From the NCBI GenBank assembly GCA_964633715.1, contig CAZWHQ010000017.1, positions 1 to 64,000 on the forward strand: a stretch of DNA of 64,000 bases. The letters are read 5' to 3'. Source of the stretch: JAUWVG01 sp964633715 (lineage in GTDB: Bacteria; Acidobacteriota; Aminicenantia; Aminicenantales; Aminicenantaceae). Shown piece by piece: positions 56,241 through 64,000 of the stretch. Numbering within the stretch: position 1 is the stretch's first letter; every line of letters begins with the position of its first letter. Made by a program: the position numbers and the translations under genes. The notes beneath the pieces were generated by a model. The model was not told the origin of the DNA, made no database searches, and worked only from the letters and a program-made list of their open reading frames with translations.

Positions 56241-57269
56241 ATGAGCCTAAAAACAGAATTCAAATCAGGAAAACGCGTTGTTTTTTTATGGAAGGGTTTT
56301 ATCCTTTCGGGCCTCGGCTTGTTGGTTTCAATCGCTTTAGCGGGAACACTCTTGGCCCAGGACGATCAATTGAATGTCTACAGTTCGAACATCCGCTTGG
56401 CTCTCGAACATCAAAAGGATTTTGGAAACCTCAGGAAGGCCAACCGGAATCTCGACCGCTTGCTCAAAAAGGTGCAAAAGGAGGTCGTCCCTAAAAACCG
56501 GTTCGATAAATTAGAGGCACTGGAAGCGCTCGGAACCATCGGAGGGATCCTTGAAGATGAAAATTTTGCCTACAGCAAAAACAGGTTGCTCATTGTCGAA
56601 CTGAACAAAGACCGGAAGAGCAGGAAGTGGCTGGACTGTGACGATTTTTCATCCATCTACCTGGCGGCGGCCGAGCTCCTTGGACTTCCGTTAAAACCGG
56701 TCTATTTTCCCGACCATGTCTTTCTCCGATGTGAGCTTGAGAACGGCCCTCCCCTCTATTGGGAATCCACGATGGCCTTTGAATGCAGCATCGAGGAGTA
56801 CAGGCAGTGGACGGGCGTCTCTTTCGACGATAGCTACCCGATCATTCTCAAGAATAACCAGCTTGAGGCCATTCAGCTCTCCGACCTCGGGGTTGCCTGG
56901 TTCTACAGGAAAAACTTTGAAAAGGCGACTGAATTTTTTCAAAGATCACTGGACACGGACGCAGGACTCGGAACAGCCTACAACAACCTGGGGGCTTCTC
57001 TAGCCAGGCAGGGTAAACTGCAGGAAGCTTTGGACTTATACCAGACCGCCATCGATATCAATCCGAACAATTCGACAGCCTTTCTCAACTCGGGAGTCGC
57101 ATTTTATAAGATGGGTGACATGAACAAATCGATCGAGTTTTTCGAAGAAGCACTTAAAATAAGTCCCGGTTACAACTCGGCTGGCCTCTACAAGTACAGG
57201 ATTTTGCTCGCAAAAGGGGAACCTACAAAAGCGGTAGAATTCCTAAAAGAACTGCGCGAATACAGATGA
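56241..57269 (+). CDS. Transglutaminase-like (SirB1-type) protein with TPR repeats
   Basis: A 342-residue exported or membrane-anchored protein with a TM/signal segment at residues 16-40. A transglutaminase-like domain (about residues 60-200) has LDCDDFSSIYLAAAELLGLP, with a Cys, and VYFPDHVFLRC, with a His, as in SirB1-type domains. Three or so TPR units follow (about 215-340: AYNNLGASLARQGKLQEALDLY and AFLNSGVAFYKMGDMNKSIEFF). A role as a papain-like protease or a scaffold is possible; substrate unknown. There is no tight operon partner. Confidence 0.8.
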   Translation: MSLKTEFKSGKRVVFLWKGFILSGLGLLVSIALAGTLLAQDDQLNVYSSNIRLALEHQKDFGNLRKANRNLDRLLKKVQKEVVPKNRFDKLEALEALGTIGGILEDENFAYSKNRLLIVELNKDRKSRKWLDCDDFSSIYLAAAELLGLPLKPVYFPDHVFLRCELENGPPLYWESTMAFECSIEEYRQWTGVSFDDSYPIILKNNQLEAIQLSDLGVAWFYRKNFEKATEFFQRSLDTDAGLGTAYNNLGASLARQGKLQEALDLYQTAIDINPNNSTAFLNSGVAFYKMGDMNKSIEFFEEALKISPGYNSAGLYKYRILLAKGEPTKAVEFLKELREYR

Positions 57270-57314
57270 GAGGCTGAACAAGGCTTTCCGAACTCTGTTT
57301 CCCAAACTTCATAT

Positions 57315-57455
57315 ATTCACTTTAAAGAGGATGGGTTTGTCTATTGGACTATGGGCAAGCCAATAGAAGAAACAACTATTATCAATAGATGTACAAAAGA
57401 AAATGCCTCTGAATATCGACTGAGAATGGGAACACTTCCTGAAGAACTAGGCTAA
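57315..57455 (+). pseudogene. Orphan coding-like fragment
   Basis: A frame without a start reads IHFKEDGFVYWTMGKPIEET, then TIINRCTKENASEYRLRMGT, to a TAA. It has natural-looking protein composition but I cannot name the family. It is probably the 3' end of a lost gene. Confidence 0.3.
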
Positions 57456-57807
57456 GGACCGTTTCTTTTTGATCAATTATTGAGGCAAAACAGGGAAGCA
57501 AAATGAGCAATAAAGAAACATAAACAAGTGTACAAAAGAAGGGCTCTCTAAGTATAGCGGGGCTTCAGAAACGTTTAAGAATGCAGTATTCAACAGAAAT
57601 GCTAATGGGTGGGATTTAATTAAAATTGTGATAGATTCGGAGCAAAACCAAAAAGGAAACTCAAATAAATCTGGTTTTGATTGTTAAATGCTCTTTTATT
57701 TGGTAGGGTGAAAATTCATTTATCGATGTCATTTAATTGTTGGTTTGTGCCAATAATTTTAAAAATTTAAATATAGGATGAATGGATTTTTAAAAGGAGG
57801 TTTTGCT
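57456..57807. other. AT-rich gene-free stretch
   Basis: No convincing gene, hairpin or promoter is visible. The DNA becomes distinctly AT-rich toward 57780, where AAGGAGG precedes the GTG of the dehydrogenase remnant. Confidence 0.5.
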
Positions 57808-58311
57808 GTGAAAGCTGCAGTTTATGAAAAATATGGGGCACCGGACGTTTTAAAGATTAGGGAAGTTGAAAAACCCGTGTCTCGTTTGAAGAAGCTGCCG
57901 TTGTTCCATTTGGGGGACTCACATCACTTCACTTTCTGCGCAAAGCCCATATCGAGAAAGATCAAAAAGTCCTTTGATGTTATATACGATACGGTTGGCA
58001 AGAGCCCGTTTTTCGGATCGTTAAAGAGCCTTAAAGACAGGGGCATTTATCTTCAGGCTGTCCACATTCCTCCCTTCTCATTGGTGAAAGATTTATGGGT
58101 TAAGGTCTCCTCGAAAAAGACAATTGTTGGGGGCATCTCCATTGAGAAAAAGGAAGATCTGGATTTTATGAGGAAGATTATTGAAGAAGGGACGTTTAAA
58201 CCTATAATCGATCGAACTTTCGATTTGGAAGATATATCTAAAGCCCATGAATATGTGGAGAAGGGACATAAAGTGGGGAATGTGGCTATAACCGTTCATA
58301 AAAAAGAATAG
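57808..58311 (+). pseudogene. Doubly deleted zinc-type alcohol dehydrogenase (MDR family)
   Basis: The gene starts at GTG 57808 with AAGGAGG and the MDR N-terminus (VKAAVYEKYGAPDVLKIREVEKP). It then jumps about 100 residues. The next segment, in another frame, reads EEAAVVPFGGLTSLHFLRKAHIEKDQKVL. A second deletion removes the nucleotide-binding Rossmann segment. The C-terminal part (SFDVIYDTVGKSPFF onward to VGNVAITVHKKE) returns to the first frame. By chance one open frame spans it all, but the product lacks the NAD(P) site and most of the fold. Confidence 0.8.
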
Positions 58312-58784
58312 TTAGAAATTCTGTTGGCCTGAATTCTCGGCTGGAATAGCTATAATGCTCCATGTCAAACCTATGCAGAAACTCATCAAACTGGACAATT
58401 GGCAGGGAAACCGGATCATTCGGCGTGTCAACCGATTCCACTCCCCACATCGAATTGAAAGACAGGAGACTGTTCGTTGTATCCGGAAAGGGGAACGGTG
58501 TCGTGATCGACATACAACTCCAAATGAAGTCTTTCAAAAAAGCATTGAAACTCGATAATCCTTTTCAGTTTGGAATATACATCATAAAAAGAAGCAAGGA
58601 AAGTCTTGTTTTATTATAAGCTAATTATAATTTCTCAGATACACGGATTATCTTTGGCAATGAATTGTCCACAGCGGTATCGAGAGTCTCAAAGTTTCCG
58701 GAAAAATTCTGGATATTATGTGCGAAAATCCGGATAATACTGGAGAAAGATTCACAAATATTCCGGTTAAAAGGAGTCAGATTT
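58312..58784. other. Gene-poor stretch with possible decayed coding DNA
   Basis: Short open frames on the plus strand, for example one containing LKDRRLFVVSGKGNGVVIDI (58362-58619), look partly protein-like but have no start signal, known family or continuous frame. No hairpin or RNA feature was noted. Confidence 0.35.
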
Positions 58785-59270
58785 ATGAAAGCGCTTATTC
58801 TCTACAGAAGCCACTACGGCAACACAAAACAGGTCGCAGATGTTTTAGAAAAAGAGCTTGCCGCACAGGGCATCGAATCCGTGGCACAAGATGTCCGCCG
58901 CAAGCTTCCCGGCTTGGGCGGTTTCGACTTCTTCCTGATCGGTTCTCCTACCCGTTTTGCGAAGGCCAACCGCAAAGTTAGAGGTGTGTTGAAGAAAATA
59001 AAGAAAAAAGGCCTTACGGAAAAACCAGTGGCGGTGTTCGACACCTATGGGCCCGTGCCAACAGATCCAGAGAAATTGGAAAAAAATCAAAAATGGCTCT
59101 ACCCGGGTGCTGCTGGAACGCTGCAGACATTGGCGGAAGGCCAGGGCTTGAAGGTGTACTCGAAATCTCTCCGCTGCGAAGTCAAAGACATGAAAGGCCC
59201 CCTGGCGGATGACGAACTGGAGAAGGCGGCCTCTTTTGTGAAAGAGTTTATATCCGAAATGCAAATATGA
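58785..59270 (+). CDS. Flavodoxin-domain protein
   Basis: A 161-residue protein with the FMN phosphate-binding loop near the start (YRSHYGNTKQVADVL), FDFFLIGSPTRFAKANRKV for the 50s loop and a later VAVFDTYG segment. It is cytoplasmic and likely a low-potential electron carrier or quinone-type reductase. AAAGGAG lies before the ATG at 58785; upstream in-frame starts lack support. It is flanked by gene remnants. Confidence 0.88.
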   Translation: MKALILYRSHYGNTKQVADVLEKELAAQGIESVAQDVRRKLPGLGGFDFFLIGSPTRFAKANRKVRGVLKKIKKKGLTEKPVAVFDTYGPVPTDPEKLEKNQKWLYPGAAGTLQTLAEGQGLKVYSKSLRCEVKDMKGPLADDELEKAASFVKEFISEMQI

Positions 59271-59458
59271 TTGCGCCAATCTGACTTGTTTCTAACGGCT
59301 CTTTAGATCGGCCAGTCTCTGTCTAGCATCGTCCACCTCGGGGAGGATGGGATCGGTGTATGAAAAGGACTTTTTTTTCTGAAAAATTGTAAGATTTGGG
59401 ATATGGCTGATAGGACTAACCGAAATTTTGTGCTGTCTTTCAGGACGAGTTTCTGATT

Positions 59459-61060
59459 CTATTGGATATCAGCCTGAGCTGAAACCAACCTCAGTGCCGA
59501 GGAGTCAGCCATATCCTCAAAATAGCGGAGAAATCTCTCGGCTTCAAAGGAGTTTTGTTTGGCCAAATTTTGTGCCCAGCGATAGCCGATGGGCTGATAC
59601 CACAGCTCAGCGCTTACAGTGAAAGGGCCCGAGGCTCTATCAACCGGAACTGCAAAGAGTATTTCATCTCTTCCAGCCTGGAAATTGTCGTCCACAGCAG
59701 CCGCTCCATACACTGCCACATCCTCCGAAGCCGATCCTTTGTCGAAACCATCGGGCAGCAGGCGGTTGTCCTTCAGATACTGGACTGCAGTAAGGAGTAC
59801 GGTTGTCACCTTCCCGTCAGGTCCGGCCATGATGTCTTCGTAAATCTGGACGTCCTGTGGATCGCTTATTTCAATATGATGGGATTCATAACGCTCTCGG
59901 TTGTCATCGTTGTCATTCCCTTCAATCGAGCCGTCTGGATTCAGTCGGCCTGTTTCAAACACAATTCTGTCCTGGCCATCGGCAACAGTGAAATGAATCC
60001 AGGCCCTTCGCGAAGGGTAGGCCGTGGGGAGTTTGTGGCCGGCAAGGTTGGCGACGACGACCTTTGCCCTTAATTGGCCATCGGCAATATTCACATTTTC
60101 AATGGAAATCTCGGCGGCCGAAGATTGAAGATGGTCCGCCGACCTCCGGGCTGTGCTGTCCATTTCCTGTGGTAGGGCTTGAACCCCCAGCTCATCCCTG
60201 TAGGTATTGAGGATCCGAGGAATAAAAAAATTGCCACCCTTAAACACATGACGGGAGAAGTGGTCCCGATCCTTCCCTAAAACCGATGAGATGGGCATTT
60301 CGCCTTCGAACAGAGGCATATGACAGGACTGGCAGCTTTTTTGTCCTGAATAGGCGCTGTGTTTCCATTCCAAATACGGCACTTGTTCGGCGATCTCTCC
60401 CACCACTTCTCCGCTGTCGTTTAGAGCATGTGTGAAAAGTGTGTGGCAGGTGGCACAGAGCTCTGAGCTCTGGACGTGTTCGCCTTTTTCGGGAATAAAA
60501 CGACCTGAGGACTGCATCAGCGACTGTCTCCCTTCGTCGATGTCGTAAGGGCCGAAAATTGTACGTTGACCGAAAGGTTTCTGGATATCCACTTCGAATC
60601 CCGCTGTAAAACTTTCCCTCGTCCCCAACTTATCCTTCTGAATCTGATGGCACATGGAGCAGGAGACGCCGTCCGCAGCTAGAAAATCTTCCTCTGATTG
60701 GGCATCAAGTATGGGAAGGTGTTCGAAGACCGAACCCTTCTCGCCAGTCAATTTAGCCATAAAACGCATCATAGGCATGTGGCAGGCTGAACACTCGTGC
60801 TGAATGGCTTCCGAAGCTTGAGGGTGGACCAGCGTTTCCCGGCGAATGGCTGCCTGCCAATAGGGATCCCGTGAGGAATTGGCCATCATGGAGGACCGCC
60901 AGTCACTGCCGATGGAAATATCCTCTCCATCAGGGGATATCAAACCGTTGTGGCAGGCCAGACAGCGATCCGACGTGATGAACAGTTTGGGAAGAGAGAC
61001 CGATGCTCCAAGAAACAGAATCCCAGCCAGCGCCAAAAAGAGTATAGTTTTGATTTTCAT
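59459..61060 (-). CDS. Pentaheme cytochrome c, exported
   Basis: A 533-residue protein with a signal/TM helix at residues 5-25. Five CxxCH motifs lie in the N-terminal half: C33, C90, C134, C202 and C243. The spacing is wide, with extra histidines as possible distal ligands. The C-terminal half (about residues 290-533) is beta-rich with LAGHKLPTAYPSRRAWIHF, typical of cytochrome c554-like multiheme proteins of this length. I prefer the ATG at 61060 with AAGGATGG upstream; an ATG at 61072 overlaps the upstream stop. Coupling to the cytochrome-barrel fusion suggests a shared electron path. Confidence 0.88.
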   Translation of the reverse strand: MKIKTILFLALAGILFLGASVSLPKLFITSDRCLACHNGLISPDGEDISIGSDWRSSMMANSSRDPYWQAAIRRETLVHPQASEAIQHECSACHMPMMRFMAKLTGEKGSVFEHLPILDAQSEEDFLAADGVSCSMCHQIQKDKLGTRESFTAGFEVDIQKPFGQRTIFGPYDIDEGRQSLMQSSGRFIPEKGEHVQSSELCATCHTLFTHALNDSGEVVGEIAEQVPYLEWKHSAYSGQKSCQSCHMPLFEGEMPISSVLGKDRDHFSRHVFKGGNFFIPRILNTYRDELGVQALPQEMDSTARRSADHLQSSAAEISIENVNIADGQLRAKVVVANLAGHKLPTAYPSRRAWIHFTVADGQDRIVFETGRLNPDGSIEGNDNDDNRERYESHHIEISDPQDVQIYEDIMAGPDGKVTTVLLTAVQYLKDNRLLPDGFDKGSASEDVAVYGAAAVDDNFQAGRDEILFAVPVDRASGPFTVSAELWYQPIGYRWAQNLAKQNSFEAERFLRYFEDMADSSALRLVSAQADIQ

Positions 61061-61065
61061 TCTTT

Positions 61066-62226
61066 TTACCATCCTTCGAAAAATCCTCCGTCAAACCAAT
61101 CCCAGAGGATGTAGGCCATATAGCGAACAGAGCGCCCCTCCTTTTCATTGAGAGGAATCCGTGCTCCGAAGTTGAACATGATGTGCTGGCGTGTGTTGAG
61201 GGTGATCTGGATTTGTGGCGCGATATCCCACTGGATTTTTGCCCCTTCTTCCAGTTCGGAACCTCCGAGCAGTTCGATTATAGGTGACCAGGCGCGGCCC
61301 CAGCGGTTGGGTGTAAAGGTGCGTCCGAGGGCTGCCCGGAAAAAAGCTTCCTTTTCTGCTTTTTCGCTTTGAAAGGGGAGCTCCATTCCCAATTGCGAGT
61401 GAAAAAAAAAGTCTGCAGGTAAAATCTGACCGTAGGCCAAAAAAGGCTCCAGGACAGCGGTCCCTTTGCCAAATCCTCTATTGACATCTCCGGTAGGGAG
61501 TATTATTTCAACGGCTGTACTGAAGATCGAGCCGCTCCTCGAGCTGTGAAAAAGAGCGTGCTTAGCCGCCAAGGCAATGTCGCCAAGGCTGGCACCCCAT
61601 GTGCTTTCCATATCCGGGCCCGCTAGATCCTGTAACTTATGCCAACCGAAGGGAAACACGATTTCCCACTGGCTGCGTGGACCGATTCTTTGTTCATAGA
61701 TGATTTTATTGGATATATTTTCCCACTCTTTGTCCACTTCCATACTGAACACCAGTTCGTCCTCTGGAAAAGCTTTTTCCGTAAAAAGGGGACGGGGGAG
61801 GTTGAGTTCACCCTGGGGCCAGTTTTGATTCTGACAGAAGGATTTGATATAGAGAACGGCCAGCTCGATCTCCTTTTCTTCAAGCACTCCGCCAAAGGCT
61901 GGCATGATTTCTGAAAATCCACGAACCGGTCCTCCCTGGTGGGCGATTATCGCCCAATCGGCGGAGGGTTCCCGTGAGGTAAAGTCACAGTTGGTGAAGT
62001 CGGGCACAGGATTGGAAAAACCAAGGCGGCTCTGGGGCTGGCCCCTGCCGTCTGCGCCGTGGCAGGCTGCACAGGCCTTGAGATAGATCTCCCGTCCAGC
62101 TGCCAGCTCTTCGGGAGAATCGGACAGGTCTCCTGCGTAAACCGGTGCCAGTACAATTGTCAGTCCCGCCAGAAAAAAAAGAGAATGGAGATAAAAAAGG
62201 GAGGCATGTTTACGTTTGAATATCAT
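61066..62226 (-). CDS. Monoheme cytochrome c fused to a putative outer-membrane barrel
   Basis: A 386-residue exported protein. A signal peptide ends near VYAG. A class-I cytochrome c domain (about residues 36-132) has CAACH at C52 and a likely Met ligand in IMPAFGG near residue 108. The remaining roughly 240 residues are amphipathic beta strands with frequent aromatics (WEIVFPFGWHKL, FFHSQLGMELPF, HIMFNFGARIPL) ending in a terminal Trp, as in transporter-like or MetA-pathway-like barrels. It is the first gene of a two-gene unit with the pentaheme cytochrome. AGAGGAC precedes the ATG. Confidence 0.78.
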   Translation of the reverse strand: MIFKRKHASLFYLHSLFFLAGLTIVLAPVYAGDLSDSPEELAAGREIYLKACAACHGADGRGQPQSRLGFSNPVPDFTNCDFTSREPSADWAIIAHQGGPVRGFSEIMPAFGGVLEEKEIELAVLYIKSFCQNQNWPQGELNLPRPLFTEKAFPEDELVFSMEVDKEWENISNKIIYEQRIGPRSQWEIVFPFGWHKLQDLAGPDMESTWGASLGDIALAAKHALFHSSRSGSIFSTAVEIILPTGDVNRGFGKGTAVLEPFLAYGQILPADFFFHSQLGMELPFQSEKAEKEAFFRAALGRTFTPNRWGRAWSPIIELLGGSELEEGAKIQWDIAPQIQITLNTRQHIMFNFGARIPLNEKEGRSVRYMAYILWDWFDGGFFEGW

Positions 62227-62361
62227 GTTGATGTCCTCTCATTTACAATTGGGAATTCAAATTTAACATTTCCTCTTACTTGGGTCAAAAGCTCTTTTCG
62301 AGAAAATTTATGTACATGCTGATTTTCAAGTATAAAGATGATAAACTTGAGCGGAGGGAAA

Positions 62362-63828
62362 ATGAAAAAACTATCACGTAGAACATTTATGAAATCCCTT
62401 GGTTCGGCGGCGGTTTCAGCAGGTTCGCTCTCTCTCCTTTCCGGACTCGGTATGAATGGGTGCCGTACAACCGGGGAGAGGAGCCCCAATATCGTTTTTA
62501 TCATGGCTGACGACCTCGGCTATTCAGAGCTCGGTTGCTACGGCCAGAAATGGATTCGAACACCGAATGTCGACCGTCTGGCGGCCGAAGGAATGCGATT
62601 TTCGGATTTTTACAGCAGCTCTGCGGTCTGTGCACCGGCACGCTGCAGCCTGATGACGGGAAAACACGGCGGTCACGCCTATGTCCGGAACAATTATGAA
62701 GTCGGAGAATGGGATTCTTTTCGAGGACAGCTTCCGCTTCCGGAGGGAACGGAAACGATTGCCTCCGTCTTGAAAAAACAGGGATATGCCACGGGCTGCT
62801 TCGGAAAATGGGGACTAGGGGAGCCCGGCAGTAGCGGCGATCCCCTCAAACTGGGATTCGACCGGTTTTTCGGGTACAACTGTCAGAGACATGCCCACAA
62901 TCTCTATCCCCGCTATCTGATCAACATTGACAGGAAGGAGATCCTGGAAGGCAACGACAGGGGATTGACAGGGGAAAAATATGCACCCCAACTCATCGCC
63001 GATGAAATGCTTCGTTTTGTCCGGGCCAACAAGGACAATCCGTTCTTTTTGTACTACCCCACAGTCATACCGCATCTTCCCCTTCAGGTCCCTGAGGAAA
63101 ATCTTGAGGCTTATGAAGGGCTGTGGACGGAAACGCCCTATACAGGCAATTCCTACCTGCCGCATCCCAAACCCCGTGCCGCCTATGCTGCCATGATCAG
63201 CTTCATGGATAAACAGGTCGGTCGCTTGATGAAGCTGCTTAAGGAGCTGAATTTGGACGAAAAAACCATTGTGTTTTTCACTTCGGACAATGGAACAACA
63301 CATCTCGGAGATGAAGTGGATTACACGTTTTTTAACAGTGTAGGCGGATTAAGGGGCCTGAAAGGGTCGCTGCACGAAGGGGGCATCCGCGTTCCTATGA
63401 TCGTCCGCTGGCCAGGCAAAATCGAGGCAGGAACGACCAGTTCGCTGCCGGCCGCCGGATACGATATGTTGGCCACACTGGCTGAAATCGGAAAGGCCGA
63501 AGTTGAAAACACCGATGGTCTCAGCATCCTCCCAACAATGCTTGGCCAAACATCCCGCCAGAGTGTTCATGACTATCTGTTCTGGGATTTTGCGGGTTAC
63601 GGAAAACAGATCTCCGTCCGGATGGGAAAATGGAAGGGGATCAAGACGAATTTCGGAAACAAAGAAGACGTTCCCCTGGAGCTTTATGACCTTGAGAATG
63701 ATCCCTCCGAAGAGACCGATGTCGCGGCTTCGCATCCGGTAATAACGGCCAAAATCGAAGAGATCATGCTCGAAGCGAGAACACGGCCTCAAGTCGAAAA
63801 CTTTGCTTTCGGCCCCTACAAAGACTGA
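62362..63828 (+). CDS. Sulfatase, Tat-exported lipoprotein-like
   Basis: A 488-residue sulfatase. A twin-arginine signal (LSRRTFMKSLG) is followed by a possible lipobox MNGC at residue 34. The metal-binding D50-D51 (MADDLGYSELGCYG) and the formylglycine site C90 in CAPARCSLMTG are intact, so this is a Cys-type sulfatase that needs a maturase. Later segments FFTSDNGTTH and LKGSLHEGGIRVP match arylsulfatase A-like enzymes. GGAGGG lies before the ATG at 62362. No anSME-type maturase gene is seen here; the radical SAM protein at 35062 is of another type. Confidence 0.93.
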   Translation: MKKLSRRTFMKSLGSAAVSAGSLSLLSGLGMNGCRTTGERSPNIVFIMADDLGYSELGCYGQKWIRTPNVDRLAAEGMRFSDFYSSSAVCAPARCSLMTGKHGGHAYVRNNYEVGEWDSFRGQLPLPEGTETIASVLKKQGYATGCFGKWGLGEPGSSGDPLKLGFDRFFGYNCQRHAHNLYPRYLINIDRKEILEGNDRGLTGEKYAPQLIADEMLRFVRANKDNPFFLYYPTVIPHLPLQVPEENLEAYEGLWTETPYTGNSYLPHPKPRAAYAAMISFMDKQVGRLMKLLKELNLDEKTIVFFTSDNGTTHLGDEVDYTFFNSVGGLRGLKGSLHEGGIRVPMIVRWPGKIEAGTTSSLPAAGYDMLATLAEIGKAEVENTDGLSILPTMLGQTSRQSVHDYLFWDFAGYGKQISVRMGKWKGIKTNFGNKEDVPLELYDLENDPSEETDVAASHPVITAKIEEIMLEARTRPQVENFAFGPYKD

Positions 63829-64000
63829 TATTTTTTTCTAACCAGACCGGAAAGGGACCTCCTCCCATAAAACCGGTCCATTGACTCATTTATGAGAAAT
63901 CCTGGTTTGTAATGGGTTAGTCTGTAGTGATAATATACCGAAGGCTTTTGGCCTTGACATCCAAGCGCTATCCAAAAGCTGGATTATGCACGGATAAACA

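Noticed and set aside
63850..63893. GACCGG...CCGGTC as a terminator after the sulfatase gene
   Set aside because: The stem is only six bases around a loop of more than 20, and no T-run follows it.
1..64000. CRISPR arrays, rRNA, tRNA and intact insertion sequences
   Set aside because: No regularly spaced direct repeats, no conserved rRNA segments, no recognisable tRNA cloverleaf and no transposase reading frame were seen.

Overview
This 64 kb window looks like a chromosomal segment of an anaerobic, protein-degrading bacterium of the Acidobacteriota / Candidatus Aminicenantes type. That placement is inferred from gene content, not from a marker gene. The supporting families are a VWFA-related 'acidobacterial' secreted protein, 6-bladed beta-propeller lipoproteins, long FtsX/MacB-like permeases (one beside a PadR regulator), and many exported peptidases (S9, M14, M16, M28, tricorn-type S41, C45, C69). 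I saw no rRNA, tRNA, CRISPR array or intact transposase.

Layout. 0-9 kb: an orphan MNT nucleotidyltransferase, a thioredoxin-domain lipoprotein with a duplicated flanking domain, a three-gene surface set (VWFA-like protein, outer-membrane barrel, propeller lipoprotein) behind a near-consensus sigma-54 promoter, a secreted coiled-coil protein and a LytS/LytTR two-component pair. 9-28 kb: an M16 peptidase, a broken permease followed by a small repeat cluster, S9 and M14 peptidases, a cation diffusion facilitator with altered metal ligands, PadR plus a second broken permease, two M28 peptidases, a propeller lipoprotein, a methyltransferase and a propeller remnant.

28-35 kb: a molybdenum hydroxylase operon (FAD, 2Fe-2S and Mo subunits, CoxG-like protein) with two small Cys-containing proteins and a C45-type Ntn hydrolase, behind a good sigma-70-like promoter. 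35-39.5 kb (minus strand): an SPL-family radical SAM protein with a small companion, then a three-gene ABC-2 exporter operon. 39.7-46.7 kb: a peptide-salvage-like cassette made of a DctM-like transporter, a 51-aa two-TM protein, an AstE/M14-like zinc hydrolase, two tandem C69 dipeptidases and a DUF6305-like secreted protein. 46.9-49.4 kb: an unknown membrane-anchored protein and a frameshifted HEAT-repeat protein.

49.5-59.4 kb is rich in gene remnants: argH lacking its start and middle and joined to a truncated DUF4287/DUF5655 gene, a permease stub, the tail of phoU, a doubly deleted alcohol dehydrogenase and smaller scraps. Intact genes lie between them: a 4-TM protein, a tricorn protease homologue, a diheme lipoprotein, a transglutaminase/TPR protein and a flavodoxin. 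59.4-62.2 kb (minus strand): a monoheme cytochrome c fused to a putative outer-membrane barrel, overlapping a pentaheme cytochrome; together they could form an electron conduit. The window ends with a Tat-exported sulfatase.

The intact genes suggest a cell that digests external protein, imports small peptides or amino acids, and carries out molybdenum-dependent hydroxylation and multiheme electron transfer. At least eight genes show internal deletions or frameshifts, so deletional decay (or, less likely, assembly error) is a main theme.
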